64,000 nt of DNA from Thiotrichaceae bacterium UBA973 (GTDB lineage: Bacteria > Pseudomonadota > Gammaproteobacteria > Eutrophobiales > Eutrophobiaceae): positions 91,749 through 155,748 of the forward strand of contig DBBX01000007.1 in NCBI GenBank assembly GCA_002292815.1, read 5' to 3'. The position numbers and the translations under genes were made by a program. The notes under the pieces are model-generated. The model saw only the letters and a list, made by a program, of their open reading frames with translations, did not search any database and had not been told where the DNA came from. Positions within the stretch are counted from its first letter, which is position 1. Every line of letters starts with the position of its first letter. Positions 37,645 to 46,682 of the stretch are shown in pieces.

Positions 37645-37832
37645 AGCTGTTTAACACCAGCGCACTTAGCATCAGGTAAATCTTCGTTTCGCACTCCTCG
37701 GCTTTTGCATCCGGCTTCACTCAAACTCCTGCAGCCGTGCAGTCTTGTCCTCTAACGGAATACTTTCCATCATCAACACTGCTCTTTGTATGCTCCTGCA
37801 CAAAAGATACAGATTACCTACTTGTAAGTAAA

Positions 37833-37862
37833 AATGCCCCGATTATTGCTAATCAGGGCATT
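37833..37862. terminator. Bidirectional terminator between the receiver-PAS gene and fae
   Basis: AATGCCCCGATTA-TTGC-TAATCAGGGCATT is a 13-base stem with one mismatch, flanked by A and T runs on either side. It lies between the convergent plus-strand receiver gene and minus-strand fae, so it can serve both. Confidence 0.75.
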
Positions 37863-37913
37863 AATTTTTGCTGAAAACTAATCCAGCAACACTTACGCTT
37901 TATTAGTTACAAA

Positions 37914-38426
37914 TTAAGCGTGTGCTGCAAATGGATGTTCAGCTGAACCTTTCTTGCTAACAACTTCTGCTGCTTTAGGCTCACGAGCAACTGCTCTCTT
38001 AATTGAAAGCTTGGTTGCTTCATAATTGTAGTCTTGAATCTTTGCATCATCTTCAGCTAACCAATGAATGAAAACACCAACTGAAATGAATATATCATCA
38101 GCTTCATCAGCAGGGATAGTGCCGTCTTCAACACAATCCATAACCGCCATAGCTACACCACGTTGCGCAGGGCCAAACATTTGAACTGCTTGTTTTGAAC
38201 CTTTAATGGTTACTTTGTTGAAAAGAATGGTATTAGGTTTACAAAGCAAGTTTGGCGCTACAACTGCCAATAAGGTACTGAAACCATCTTTGTTGTTGGT
38301 CAATGCGTTTGCGAATGCTGATTCAGCTGCGCTACCACGTGGACCCATCATTAAGTCAATGTGTGCAACTTCATTACCGTCACCCACCAATGCTTCACCA
38401 ATTAATACTCTATCAATGACTGCCAT
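37914..38426 (-). CDS. fae: Formaldehyde-activating enzyme
   Basis: Fae catalyses the condensation of formaldehyde with H4MPT to methylene-H4MPT, the entry of the pathway. The 170-residue product starts MAVIDRVLIGEALVGDGN, with the catalytic-region His22 (EVAHIDLMMGPRG), and contains PNTILFNKVTIKG and FGPAQRGVAMAV. The start was set at ATG 38426, which has a GGAGGAG box; an in-frame upstream ATG (38477) adds 17 residues not typical of the family. It is the last gene of the minus-strand C1 cluster, separated from the CitG-like gene by about 180 bases, so it may also have its own promoter. Confidence 0.96.
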   Translation of the reverse strand: MAVIDRVLIGEALVGDGNEVAHIDLMMGPRGSAAESAFANALTNNKDGFSTLLAVVAPNLLCKPNTILFNKVTIKGSKQAVQMFGPAQRGVAMAVMDCVEDGTIPADEADDIFISVGVFIHWLAEDDAKIQDYNYEATKLSIKRAVAREPKAAEVVSKKGSAEHPFAAHA

Positions 38427-38603
38427 TTTTTTATCTCCTCCAGTTAGAAAGCCACATAGCTTTTTTAATATCGACATCGCCGCCTTCCTATTTTTTTAAA
38501 TTTAAAATTAACAAGGGATATAACCCCTTTTCCAGTATAACTAGCAAAAAGAAAAGATCTTTTTGCCCGTATTTGTCGTATATTCTCTAATTTATGTCTC
38601 TTT

Positions 38604-39443
38604 CTATACGGTCAAATTATAAACCAATAAACTTGCCGCAGTTAGGTCGGCGCTAGTTCCTGGATTATAATTTTTTGTTTTAAGTTCCCCGTCGAAACTT
38701 TGCAACAATTCAATGTTATTTTCAGGTACGCTAGAATTATTGAAGCTTTCAGCAATGACCTTACTTTTTATTTTTATTCTTTCAGCTTTCTCTCGACCAA
38801 ATTTTCGTTCTATGTGTGAATCTGTCATCGTTGACATAAAATTCAAATAACATGAAACGGTCGACCATTTTACACTATTCCAACGTTTCTCAAAGTTTTT
38901 AATGTCGACTAGGCCGATGTTAAATATTTCCCGAAAATTATTCATATATTGCAACGCAACAGAATCCCGATAACTAGCTAGTTGCATTGCTTCAAGTAAA
39001 GTACAGTGAGGCTTCTTATTTACATCATGTATTTTGACGCTACCCAAACCTCCGGGACTTGCTAAGCTTATTGCCTCAAATATCTGTTCTGTATCTGTTT
39101 TTCTTATGGAGATTAATGTGTTTTCTAGGTTTTTATTTAGCTCAAAACTATCTTTGAACCCAGATTCTGCTGCCATAATTATTGGTGCAAAAAGTAATAA
39201 CATGCCTAAGTTGGTATTACATCCAACTGCATCTTGCGTTGCACAAACACTATCTAATATACGTTGACCTAAACTATTGTTACCTTCACAAAGTAATGGC
39301 ACAGAAACCTTGGCACTTTTCTGAAAATCAAGGACAGTCATATCATGCCCATCAGCATAGAAACTAACATTCCCAGGTTTGAAAGCTTCCAATTCTCCCA
39401 GAAAACTAGCCATAACCGCATTTTCTAATGCCTTTCTATCCAT
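38604..39443 (-). CDS. Triphosphoribosyl-dephospho-CoA synthase (CitG)-like protein of the H4MPT cluster
   Basis: This 279-residue protein has CitG-family motifs: AFKPGNVSFY near residue 20 and CNTNLGMLLLFAPI near residue 95, followed by ASPGGLGSV. In H4MPT-using bacteria a CitG-like protein is regularly encoded next to mch and fae. Triphosphoribosyl transfer could be relevant to adding the ribosyl-phosphate side chain of the pterin, but its reaction there is unproved. It starts two bases after the stop of the RimK-like ligase gene. Confidence 0.75.
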   Translation of the reverse strand: MDRKALENAVMASFLGELEAFKPGNVSFYADGHDMTVLDFQKSAKVSVPLLCEGNNSLGQRILDSVCATQDAVGCNTNLGMLLLFAPIIMAAESGFKDSFELNKNLENTLISIRKTDTEQIFEAISLASPGGLGSVKIHDVNKKPHCTLLEAMQLASYRDSVALQYMNNFREIFNIGLVDIKNFEKRWNSVKWSTVSCYLNFMSTMTDSHIERKFGREKAERIKIKSKVIAESFNNSSVPENNIELLQSFDGELKTKNYNPGTSADLTAASLLVYNLTV

Positions 39444-39445
39444 GT

Positions 39446-40375
39446 TCAGTTAAGTTCTGAACAAGCTTTTAATTGATTGATCTCAGCAATATGTTTAACA
39501 AACGAATCGATCAAACATGATGCTATATCAAAGTCCACTACACCTTGCAGGCCATACCAGGCAGGAATACTGTTTACCTCAATGATATAAAATTGTCCGT
39601 TTTTATCTTGCATGAGATCTACGCCAGCATAATCTATGTCTAAAACCTTACACGCCGATTCTGCCAAATCAGCAATAACTTTATCCATAACTAATGGTTC
39701 ACAGATCGCTCCTTGTGCACGATTAGTAACCCACTCTTGTCCACGGCGTAACATTGCCGCTTTAGCAATACCATCAATAACCAGTACGCGTATATCCGTA
39801 TACTCATTATTTTGCCGTTCAATAAATCGCTGTAAATAATATATACCAGCGAATTTTTCATCGTGAATCAATCCTGTTTTATAGTCCACCAGATGTATGC
39901 CAATCCCTTGTGAACCAAACAATGGTTTTAAAATTAGTTGGCCACCTTTTGATGTTTCTTTTTCAAGTATTGATCTGGCATGTTCTGGAGTTTCACATAT
40001 CCATGTAGTCGGTGTAGGTAAGCCAGCCCGGCTTAATAGCAAACTGGTAAGCGGTTTATCCACCGTGCGTTCTATTGCTCGTGGAGTGTTATAAACCGTA
40101 ACACCAGACATATGTAGTCCGTGCAAAATATCTAACCGAAAGATCACTTGCTCCAGACTACCGCCAGGGACTCCTCTTACGAAGATACCTAGTGGAAGCG
40201 TATCAAACCCTGGGAAAGTAATTTCATTGCCCTCACCATTGATTTCAATAGTACAATCCGTCAAGGAAACATATTGACTCTCAAACCCATGTTCTTTGAG
40301 CGATGTTGTTAATTGCCTGCCATGCCACCCTGGGTCATCAGTAACTATAGCAATTTTTCTTTGTGAGGCTTTCAC
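39446..40375 (-). CDS. RimK-like ATP-grasp ligase of the H4MPT cluster
   Basis: This 309-residue ATP-grasp protein resembles RimK and the archaeal glutamate ligase MptN. It has an N-terminal domain (KIAIVTDDPGWHGRQL), the ATP-binding core LILKPLFGSQGIGIHLVD, RQNNEYTDIRVLVIDG and the end DYAGVDLMQDKNGQFYIIEVNSIPAW. A role in adding glutamate to the H4MPT or methylofuran side chain is inferred; bacterial methylofuran is polyglutamylated. The stop is two bases from the CitG-like gene, and mch lies five bases upstream. Confidence 0.72.
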   Translation of the reverse strand: MKASQRKIAIVTDDPGWHGRQLTTSLKEHGFESQYVSLTDCTIEINGEGNEITFPGFDTLPLGIFVRGVPGGSLEQVIFRLDILHGLHMSGVTVYNTPRAIERTVDKPLTSLLLSRAGLPTPTTWICETPEHARSILEKETSKGGQLILKPLFGSQGIGIHLVDYKTGLIHDEKFAGIYYLQRFIERQNNEYTDIRVLVIDGIAKAAMLRRGQEWVTNRAQGAICEPLVMDKVIADLAESACKVLDIDYAGVDLMQDKNGQFYIIEVNSIPAWYGLQGVVDFDIASCLIDSFVKHIAEINQLKACSELN

Positions 40376-40380
40376 TCGGT

Positions 40381-41355
40381 TTAACTGAATGATTTATCCA
40401 GCAAATCAAGATCAATCTTTCCTGCATGGAATGTGTGCCCTGTAGTTAAAGAACTCACAGCGACTTGTGCCGGACTAAACAACATCGGGTCAATCTTATA
40501 AAAATCATAACCAACATCTTTGAAAATTTCACCAAAGGGTCTTCCGTAATCATTAGAAGAACTACTTGGTAATTTATTGGCTAATTCTTTGGCATCGTCA
40601 TCACTAGCTTCAATAAATAATTGTATTTGACCTGCAAATAAAATTGAATCATTAGTCCTGCTCATGGCCGTCAAAAAATCTTTCGATGGAGGACATATTG
40701 GTGCACTACCAGCACCATCAATAATATTTTCTAATGGAAAATGTAATGCATGTGCTTTATGTAGCGCCGTTTCCAATACTCTAGCAACTACCTGTGCTGA
40801 GCCTGCCAAACTAGATGTCGGCGTTAATATAATCGTTAACGCAGAAGCAGGAATGCCACATTTCCCAGCTATTTTATCTGCAATTTCTACTGGTGGGATT
40901 TTATCGGCTTCAATGACTATGTAAGCCTGTTCTCCTGAGTCGCGATAACCCAGTTCATCGTAAAGCCCTTCACTACTTCCGATAGCGCGAGCTGGTCCTG
41001 AGCCTAGTGCATTAAATGCGCCCTTGCCCTCACCATGACTCAAACTCCACCCCGCATATTGGCTACCCAAACATGACAAGACAGGGTTTGTGCTATGCAC
41101 ATCTAGATGCCATGACCAGTTGCGAAAACTTGTTGATGCTCTTAATTTTACTGAGCCCAATCCACCCATACATATTTCTGCAATTAACCTTCCAGCTTCA
41201 AGCCCACCTGGCACGTTAATTCCCGCATCAATAATACGACAACCATTATCCAGTTGGGTGATAGCTAATCGTAATGCCGCTGCATTAACAATCAAGTTTT
41301 CAACTAGCGGAGCTGTCAACGCATTAAGACTAGGTGATGATGTTTGCTTGCTCAC
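40381..41355 (-). CDS. mch: Methenyl-H4MPT cyclohydrolase
   Basis: Mch hydrolyses methenyl-H4MPT to 5-formyl-H4MPT. The 324-residue product has the usual length and the N-terminal ALRLAITQLDNGCRIIDAGINVPGGLEAGRLIAEICMGGLG region (residues about 28-70, broken only by length), SQYAGWSLSHGEGKGAFNALGSGPARA and GYRDSGEQAYIVIEAD, all characteristic. It sits in the minus-strand cluster between two ATP-grasp genes, as in the archaeal-type clusters known from Methylobacterium. Confidence 0.95.
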   Translation of the reverse strand: MSKQTSSPSLNALTAPLVENLIVNAAALRLAITQLDNGCRIIDAGINVPGGLEAGRLIAEICMGGLGSVKLRASTSFRNWSWHLDVHSTNPVLSCLGSQYAGWSLSHGEGKGAFNALGSGPARAIGSSEGLYDELGYRDSGEQAYIVIEADKIPPVEIADKIAGKCGIPASALTIILTPTSSLAGSAQVVARVLETALHKAHALHFPLENIIDGAGSAPICPPSKDFLTAMSRTNDSILFAGQIQLFIEASDDDAKELANKLPSSSSNDYGRPFGEIFKDVGYDFYKIDPMLFSPAQVAVSSLTTGHTFHAGKIDLDLLDKSFS

Positions 41356-41391
41356 ATTTTTTTCCTCATTTCTTGATTTAATTTATAAGTC

Positions 41392-42516
41392 TCAAGCAGC
41401 ATGCTGTTCTGCCATGACAATGGTTTCAATATAATTTAACTGTTCCTGCAAAACTGCTTTAACATTGCTGACCGATTTATCTTTTGCATGAACAGTACAA
41501 ACAGGAAACTTTTCCGTTATAGTCGAGCCAACAGAAGGCTTGTCTTTAACCCAGTCCGGCCAAACTATTTTATTGCTAATCTGTATTTCTTGTTGCGCAT
41601 AATAGATAGCATAGCCTTTTGAGTAATTATTTTGTTTAAACTGATAGTCGACTTCCCCTTCCCCAAAGCAAGCTAGATGCGCATCAAATAAAGCACCTTG
41701 TTGATCATATAGCTCGAAAGAAGATGGCGGTCTTGGGTTAACCTCAAGCACAACAATCTCTCCAGACTCTGCAACGACATAATCAACCCCGCAAAGCCCA
41801 ACCAGTCGAGTTTTTTTAGTTATCCTAGTGATAATTTCTATCACGTTTTGTCTATGCTGTTCTTCAATAGCATTCAATTTAACAACACCTTTATACAGGA
41901 AAGGCATTTCGTTAAATTGTTCTGATTGTAGTTGTTCGTTAATGCCTATAAGTATTGCATGTGTTTCTTTAGCCAGAAATATTGCACTTAAAACTATGCC
42001 CGGGATATATTTCTGATAATAACAATCTGTGCCGATATCCAATTTTAATCGTGACAACCATTGCACGTGTCCTCCGCCAATACCTGCAATTTTTTTCACC
42101 AGCCACTCATCAGGCTCAATCGGACGCGTTAACGCGATTTCCGGCACATTGATAGAGGCACAACTCAAAAGTTTAAAAAGAGAAACAGGATCTTTCAAAC
42201 TATGAATAATGCTTTCACTATTACTGAAGACAGGCATGATTGTCGCCAAGCTATCAAGCAACTCTGGAGTTTGCTCGAACCCCGTACCAACAACCAGGAT
42301 TGCTTCTGGATAACAAGAAACCAGCCTCTTAACCTGTCCGACTAAATCTGTCTTATCAAATCCTTCACAATGATACTGAAGTTGATGAATGGAATTCGAT
42401 ACAGTTGTTGTATCATCATCGGCAAAACAATCCAATACATGAACGCGATATCCAGCTTGATGAGCTGATGCAGCTAACGCCCTTCCTGATCGAGCAACAA
42501 TGAGAACGTCTGTCAT
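41392..42516 (-). CDS. ATP-grasp protein of the H4MPT cluster
   Basis: This 374-residue ATP-grasp protein differs from the other two in the window. It has an N-terminal Rossmann-like region (VLIVARSGRALAASAHQAGY), a weak glycine loop in VKKIAGIGGGHVQW, and the metal-binding end GLCGVDYVVAESGEIVVLEVNPRPPSSFELYD. Proteins of this kind are found in the methylotroph C1 clusters next to mch and mtdB. The substrate is not known; a step in H4MPT or methylofuran assembly is likely. Confidence 0.7.
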   Translation of the reverse strand: MTDVLIVARSGRALAASAHQAGYRVHVLDCFADDDTTTVSNSIHQLQYHCEGFDKTDLVGQVKRLVSCYPEAILVVGTGFEQTPELLDSLATIMPVFSNSESIIHSLKDPVSLFKLLSCASINVPEIALTRPIEPDEWLVKKIAGIGGGHVQWLSRLKLDIGTDCYYQKYIPGIVLSAIFLAKETHAILIGINEQLQSEQFNEMPFLYKGVVKLNAIEEQHRQNVIEIITRITKKTRLVGLCGVDYVVAESGEIVVLEVNPRPPSSFELYDQQGALFDAHLACFGEGEVDYQFKQNNYSKGYAIYYAQQEIQISNKIVWPDWVKDKPSVGSTITEKFPVCTVHAKDKSVSNVKAVLQEQLNYIETIVMAEQHAA

Positions 42517-42574
42517 CTATTCGTCCCTGCTCAGAAAAATTTCCTGAGCATGAACTTAATGAATAAAAACAATA

Positions 42575-43483
42575 TTAAAGCTTACTAACAATTTCTCTGG
42601 CAACATCAAATGCGCAATTATGATCAACATACAACGGTTCATCTGCACTCTTCATCATTTCGAATAATTTAAGATGTAATTTATATTTAATATCACCAAT
42701 AGCCAAAGCACCAAGTCCAATTGCATTTTGCGGTGTCTCAGGTAACTCTACTCCCATGTCATGAATACCAACACCTTCAATACCTACTGGAGGTACGGCA
42801 TTCACATCAGCAGCAACTAATAGGTTTTTTGCTTCACCTAATTGCTTCTTTGATAGAACTTGTACACCTGCCTTAGCAGCACCAATAACAATATTCGTTT
42901 CAGGCAAAAACTCCATTACTTTCGCATCGGTGCTACTATCTGCCCCAAACATTTCCACGGCAAAACGTGCGTTATATTCAGACGCATATTCGGTGGCGAC
43001 TTTAGTGCCTCTACGACTGGTTAAATAGACCATAGCACCACAATTAGCAGCTAAAATACCAGCGCATACTCCAACCGGGCCGGTGCCACCGATAATGTCG
43101 ATACGTTTCCCGGATAATGATTCGCCTGTTTTCTTTTGTAATTGCTGTTCTATACAAGCCATCAATGCTGCGGCCGTGGTTATTGCTCCACTGGGATCAG
43201 CAAAAACAGAAACTGCAAAGGGAGGAAACATTGCAGCCTTTGCTCGATTAAACATATCAATCGCTAATCCAAACTCTCTACCACCAATAAAAATACCGGT
43301 TCGTTTAACACCCTTTTTACCACGTGAAAAAATCGTGTCTTGAGTTAGCGCATGAATATCCTCTAGCGCGACTTCAGAATATGGAATAACGCCATCAAAT
43401 TCTGCCTCATAGGCCATATTGACATCAAATGGACTGACATTTTTTGTTGGGTTAAACATGTGTAATAAATATGGATCTTTCAT
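42575..43483 (-). CDS. mtdB: Methylene-H4MPT dehydrogenase, NAD(P)-dependent
   Basis: MtdB oxidises methylene-H4MPT to methenyl-H4MPT with NAD(P)+. The 302-residue protein starts LLHMFNPTKNVSPFDVNMAYEAEFD, has the nucleotide-binding loop IIGGTGPVGVCAGILAA (about residues 129-145) and the family GGREFGLAIDMF and DVNAVPPVGIEGVG segments. It lies between mptG and the ATP-grasp gene on the same strand. Confidence 0.93.
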   Translation of the reverse strand: MKDPYLLHMFNPTKNVSPFDVNMAYEAEFDGVIPYSEVALEDIHALTQDTIFSRGKKGVKRTGIFIGGREFGLAIDMFNRAKAAMFPPFAVSVFADPSGAITTAAALMACIEQQLQKKTGESLSGKRIDIIGGTGPVGVCAGILAANCGAMVYLTSRRGTKVATEYASEYNARFAVEMFGADSSTDAKVMEFLPETNIVIGAAKAGVQVLSKKQLGEAKNLLVAADVNAVPPVGIEGVGIHDMGVELPETPQNAIGLGALAIGDIKYKLHLKLFEMMKSADEPLYVDHNCAFDVAREIVSKL

Positions 43484-43506
43484 TTTGTAATAGTTCTCTC
43501 TTTAAA

Positions 43507-44535
43507 TTATAAATTCGTTACTTTTAGGTTTTCGTTTTGCGTTGGCGCGTTCATATCGCTTAATGTAATTTTAGCTCTAGAATTACATGCCTTACTCATT
43601 ACAAAACGCAATCTTGATTCAGGTTGCCATTCTTCACGTGCTTTTTTCATCGCTTGAAATGCCAGTGTTTCATCTGGAAAAAAGGCAAAACCGGTTGGTC
43701 CCCAGGAACTTTGCCCCATACCTGTCGCACCGCTATTCTTCATAGATTCAAGAATAGGTTTAAGAAAAGGCGAGGTATAACGCCCGCCCTGTGCATCAGC
43801 AAAATAATCGCCAACAATATTTTGAATCTGAGTGATAGCTTTGCCAAATTGCCCGCAATCTTTTTCTCTAATAGCCGGCAACACTTGCATCAATGTCAAT
43901 CTACAAAGCAGACCAGACATTGCACCATCCATTGGCGGTAAGGTATTGAACGCGCGCCGTTCTGGCACGCCATTAATACCTTCTGCTTCATCATCGAATA
44001 TTAATACGATCCGCCAATTGTCCGGAAAAGACATATGACTGATAACCGGGGGGACATCAGTATTTTCTCCTCGACCACCATCGATTATAAACCCGCCATG
44101 CATAAAAGTGCCGATACCGATGCCTGATCGAGCCCCACGATGTAACACCGCTGCCAGACGGTTAGGATTTTGTTCAGATAATTCGTATAAATTAGAGATG
44201 GCCGATGCAACAGCTAATGACAATTGCGTCCCTGATCCTAGTCCGGAATGTTCAGGAATAGCCGTCTTTATCGTCATTTTAACACCGCCGTTGATGCCAA
44301 AATGGGACAACACTTGTTCCGCATAGTCCTCTGCCCGTTTGGCAGAAGGCCCGGTCACATCTATATCGTCGGCATATTCTGCTGTAAGCGCAGTCTCAAC
44401 ATTATGGATAGATAGACCCAGACTACCAAACTTTCTCCCCAGTCCCCCGTGCAGATCGAGAAACCCTAGATGCAATCTAGCAGGCGCATTAACACTCACC
44501 TGCCTCGATTTGCTTATTGATTGTTTATTATCCAT
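43507..44535 (-). CDS. mptG: Beta-ribofuranosylaminobenzene 5'-phosphate synthase (MptG)
   Basis: MptG joins p-aminobenzoate (or p-hydroxybenzoate) with PRPP, losing CO2 and pyrophosphate, the first committed step of H4MPT synthesis. The 342-residue GHMP-fold protein has NAPARLHLGFLDLHGGLGRKFG near the N terminus (residues about 16-37, shown in part), PEHSGLGSGTQLSLAVA (about 93-109), and ARSGIGIGTFMHGGFIIDGG. It heads the minus-strand C1 cluster. Divergent from it, 175 bases away, starts the first formylmethanofuran cluster. Confidence 0.9.
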   Translation of the reverse strand: MDNKQSISKSRQVSVNAPARLHLGFLDLHGGLGRKFGSLGLSIHNVETALTAEYADDIDVTGPSAKRAEDYAEQVLSHFGINGGVKMTIKTAIPEHSGLGSGTQLSLAVASAISNLYELSEQNPNRLAAVLHRGARSGIGIGTFMHGGFIIDGGRGENTDVPPVISHMSFPDNWRIVLIFDDEAEGINGVPERRAFNTLPPMDGAMSGLLCRLTLMQVLPAIREKDCGQFGKAITQIQNIVGDYFADAQGGRYTSPFLKPILESMKNSGATGMGQSSWGPTGFAFFPDETLAFQAMKKAREEWQPESRLRFVMSKACNSRAKITLSDMNAPTQNENLKVTNL

Positions 44536-44597
44536 TTTTATTAGGAAATTTTTATATCCAATTATGAATTATGCAAAACCAGCCATTATACTGTATG

Positions 44598-44624
44598 CGG
44601 CAGCGCTGAAACAGCGTTCTGCCG
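44598..44624. promoter_or_regulatory. Hairpin/inverted repeat in the divergent mptG-fmdD promoter region
   Basis: CGGCAG-CGCTG-AAA-CAGCG-TT-CTGCCG is an 11-base-pair interrupted inverted repeat in the 175-base region between divergent operons. It could be an operator for both operons or a leader hairpin. No known regulator site was matched. Confidence 0.4.
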
Positions 44625-44710
44625 AAACAAATTAGTCTTATAGCCTATCTGTTTGTCCTTATGCAATACTCCAGACTATAATCAGATGAGAATCAAATGA
44701 GGAGAGACAT

Positions 44711-45058
44711 GTGTCAAAAAAGATGATCCTAATTCCAGGTCGTTCTGCTAAACAGGGAACGAGCCTAAATATAGGCAAACTCAAGGATGAATACAAAGAA
44801 GTCACATCAACTCTGGAAATGAATACAGATGAAATGGCTAAAAGAGGGCTTGTCGACGGCGACAAAGTTCGTCTCAGCAATGATGTTGGTGAAACTATAG
44901 TGTCTTGCATAGGTAAAAAACCTGAAGATTTGCCTGATGGCATGGCGTTCATTCCTTATGGCCCTCCTTCGAGTGAACTCATGGCAAGTGACACGGCAGG
45001 GTGTGGTATGCCATTATCTAAACACATGGAAGTTGAAATTGAGAAAATCTCAACTTAA
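44711..45058 (+). CDS. Formylmethanofuran dehydrogenase subunit D-like protein (molybdopterin dinucleotide binding)
   Basis: This 115-residue protein is a stand-alone molybdopterin-dinucleotide-binding domain (MILIPGRSAKQGTSLNIGK; MNTDEMAKRGLVDGDKVRLSND; the end IPYGPPSSELMASDTAGCGMP). This is the size and pattern of FmdD/FwdD, which in archaea completes the pterin site of the formylmethanofuran dehydrogenase B subunit. Standard bacterial Fhc clusters lack such a gene. It is the first gene of the operon, 41 bases before the FmdB/FhcB-like gene. The start is GTG 44711, with a GAGGAGAG box. Confidence 0.82.
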   Translation: MSKKMILIPGRSAKQGTSLNIGKLKDEYKEVTSTLEMNTDEMAKRGLVDGDKVRLSNDVGETIVSCIGKKPEDLPDGMAFIPYGPPSSELMASDTAGCGMPLSKHMEVEIEKIST

Positions 45059-45099
45059 ACTCATAATATAATTTTTCGATTTAAGGTGTAATAGTTACT

Positions 45100-46461
45100 A
45101 TGACTGAAAATACCAAAATCATTGAAAATGCAACCTGTACCTTCTGTGGCTGTGTCTGCGATGACATGATCCTGACCGTAGATCTCGACGAGAAGAAAAT
45201 CATAAAATCTAAAAATGCCTGCGTTCTTGGTCGTGCATGGTTCGCGGAGCATACGATAGAAGAAGGCGCCCCGGCAGCGATGATTGATGGCAAAGAAGTC
45301 TCAGTCGAAGAAGCCATTGAAGAAGCAGCACAAACACTAACCAAAGCAAAATTTCCCATTACCTATGGCCTGAGTGATACAACATGCGAAGCTCAGCGCC
45401 AAGCTGTTGCAATCACGGATAGAATTAAAGGCAACATCGATACCACTACTTCTGTTTGCCATGGCCCATCCGGCTTAGCCTTTCAAGGAGTGGGGGAAAG
45501 CACCAGTACTTTGGGAGAAGTTAAAAATAGAGCTGATTTAGTTATCTATTGGGGTGGCAACCCCGCTGAATCGCATCCCCGTCATTTTGGCCGTTATGCT
45601 GTGACACCAAAAGGTATGTTTACCCCTGGTGGTAAAAAGGATCGCACAATAGTCCTTATAGATGTGCGCAAGACAAAAAGTTCTCCAGTAGCAGATATTC
45701 TAATTCGACCGAAGCCAGGGAAAGATTTCGAAGTTTTATGGGCTTTACGCGCATTAGTCAAAGGTAAAAAATTATCAAATGACATTGAAGAGCGTACCGG
45801 CGTTCCTCTGGAAGTGTTACAAGATCTAAGCGAGCGTATGAAGAACTGCCGATTTGGCGTGCTCTTCTTTGGTATGGGCCTGACCATGACTCGTGGTCGC
45901 CATTTCAACTCTGGTGCCCTACTCGCTTTAGCGACCGATTTGAACGAATTTACGCATTTTGTTGCCAAACCCGTTCGTGGACACGGCAATGTAACCGGTG
46001 CCGATAACGTGGTTTCTTGGCAGACGGGCTATCCTTTTGGTGTTAATTTCAGTCGCGGATATCCGCGCTTCAATCCTGGAGAGTTTACGACAGTTGATAC
46101 CTTGGCCAATGGCCATGCCGACGCAGCAATGATAATTGCAAGTGATCCCGCATCTAATTTTCCGAAGAAAGCGATAGCACATTTAAAAAGTATCCCCATA
46201 GTTGTGCTCGACACTAAATGTACAGAGACTAGTAAAGATGCACATGTAGCTTTTCGCACATCAACTTATGGTATTAATACCGCCGGAACCGTATATCGTA
46301 TGGACGATGTGCCGATAACCTTACGCCCTGCATTTGAGTCTCCGTTTCCAGATGACGAAACGATTTTGAAGGGTATAAATAAAAGGGTGAATGAATTAAT
46401 GTTAGCTAAACACTATGCAAGTGGTGCTAGCGGAGAAGTAAAAGTGGCTGCCCCTATTTAA
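45100..46461 (+). CDS. Formylmethanofuran dehydrogenase subunit B with intact active site (FmdB/FwdB-like)
   Basis: In archaeal FwdB this subunit oxidises or reduces formate at a Mo/W bis-pterin site. The 453-residue protein keeps the N-terminal cluster motif C13-x2-C16-x3-C20 ... C41 and, unlike bacterial FhcB, the C120-H121 pair in TTTSVCHGPSGLAF, the position of the metal-ligating Cys (Cys118 in archaeal FwdB). It also keeps YWGGNPAESHPRH, which resembles the archaeal pterin-binding segment. The paralogue at 51994 has lost these features. Together with the FmdD-like subunit this points to a working formate/CO2 site; enzymatic activity is inferred. A 220-base gap separates it from the next gene. 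Confidence 0.85.
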   Translation: MTENTKIIENATCTFCGCVCDDMILTVDLDEKKIIKSKNACVLGRAWFAEHTIEEGAPAAMIDGKEVSVEEAIEEAAQTLTKAKFPITYGLSDTTCEAQRQAVAITDRIKGNIDTTTSVCHGPSGLAFQGVGESTSTLGEVKNRADLVIYWGGNPAESHPRHFGRYAVTPKGMFTPGGKKDRTIVLIDVRKTKSSPVADILIRPKPGKDFEVLWALRALVKGKKLSNDIEERTGVPLEVLQDLSERMKNCRFGVLFFGMGLTMTRGRHFNSGALLALATDLNEFTHFVAKPVRGHGNVTGADNVVSWQTGYPFGVNFSRGYPRFNPGEFTTVDTLANGHADAAMIIASDPASNFPKKAIAHLKSIPIVVLDTKCTETSKDAHVAFRTSTYGINTAGTVYRMDDVPITLRPAFESPFPDDETILKGINKRVNELMLAKHYASGASGEVKVAAPI

Positions 46462-46682
46462 AAGGCAAGCGTCACTTTAATTTTAGTTCTGCATAAACTA
46501 TAGTGTTTTTGTAGTGTAATTTTTAGAAATCAATTGAGACCATTTACGAGAAAATCAGTACTAATCATAAATACTAACTTTTATTTGTTTTAAAACTAAT
46601 AGTATTTTGATTAAAAAATTGCAGATTACTGCCGTCGTGAAATTACTCATAAAAATATAACAATAATATTTAGGGGTATGTG
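46462..46682. other. Gap between fmdB-like and fhcA genes
   Basis: About 220 AT-rich bases without a gene. It is longer than the other gaps in the operon and could hold an internal promoter; no hairpin of note is seen. Confidence 0.3.

Noticed and set aside
38427..38477. N-terminal extension of Fae by 17 residues
   Set aside because: The GGAGGAG box lies directly before ATG 38426, and Fae proteins start MA(K/V)I.
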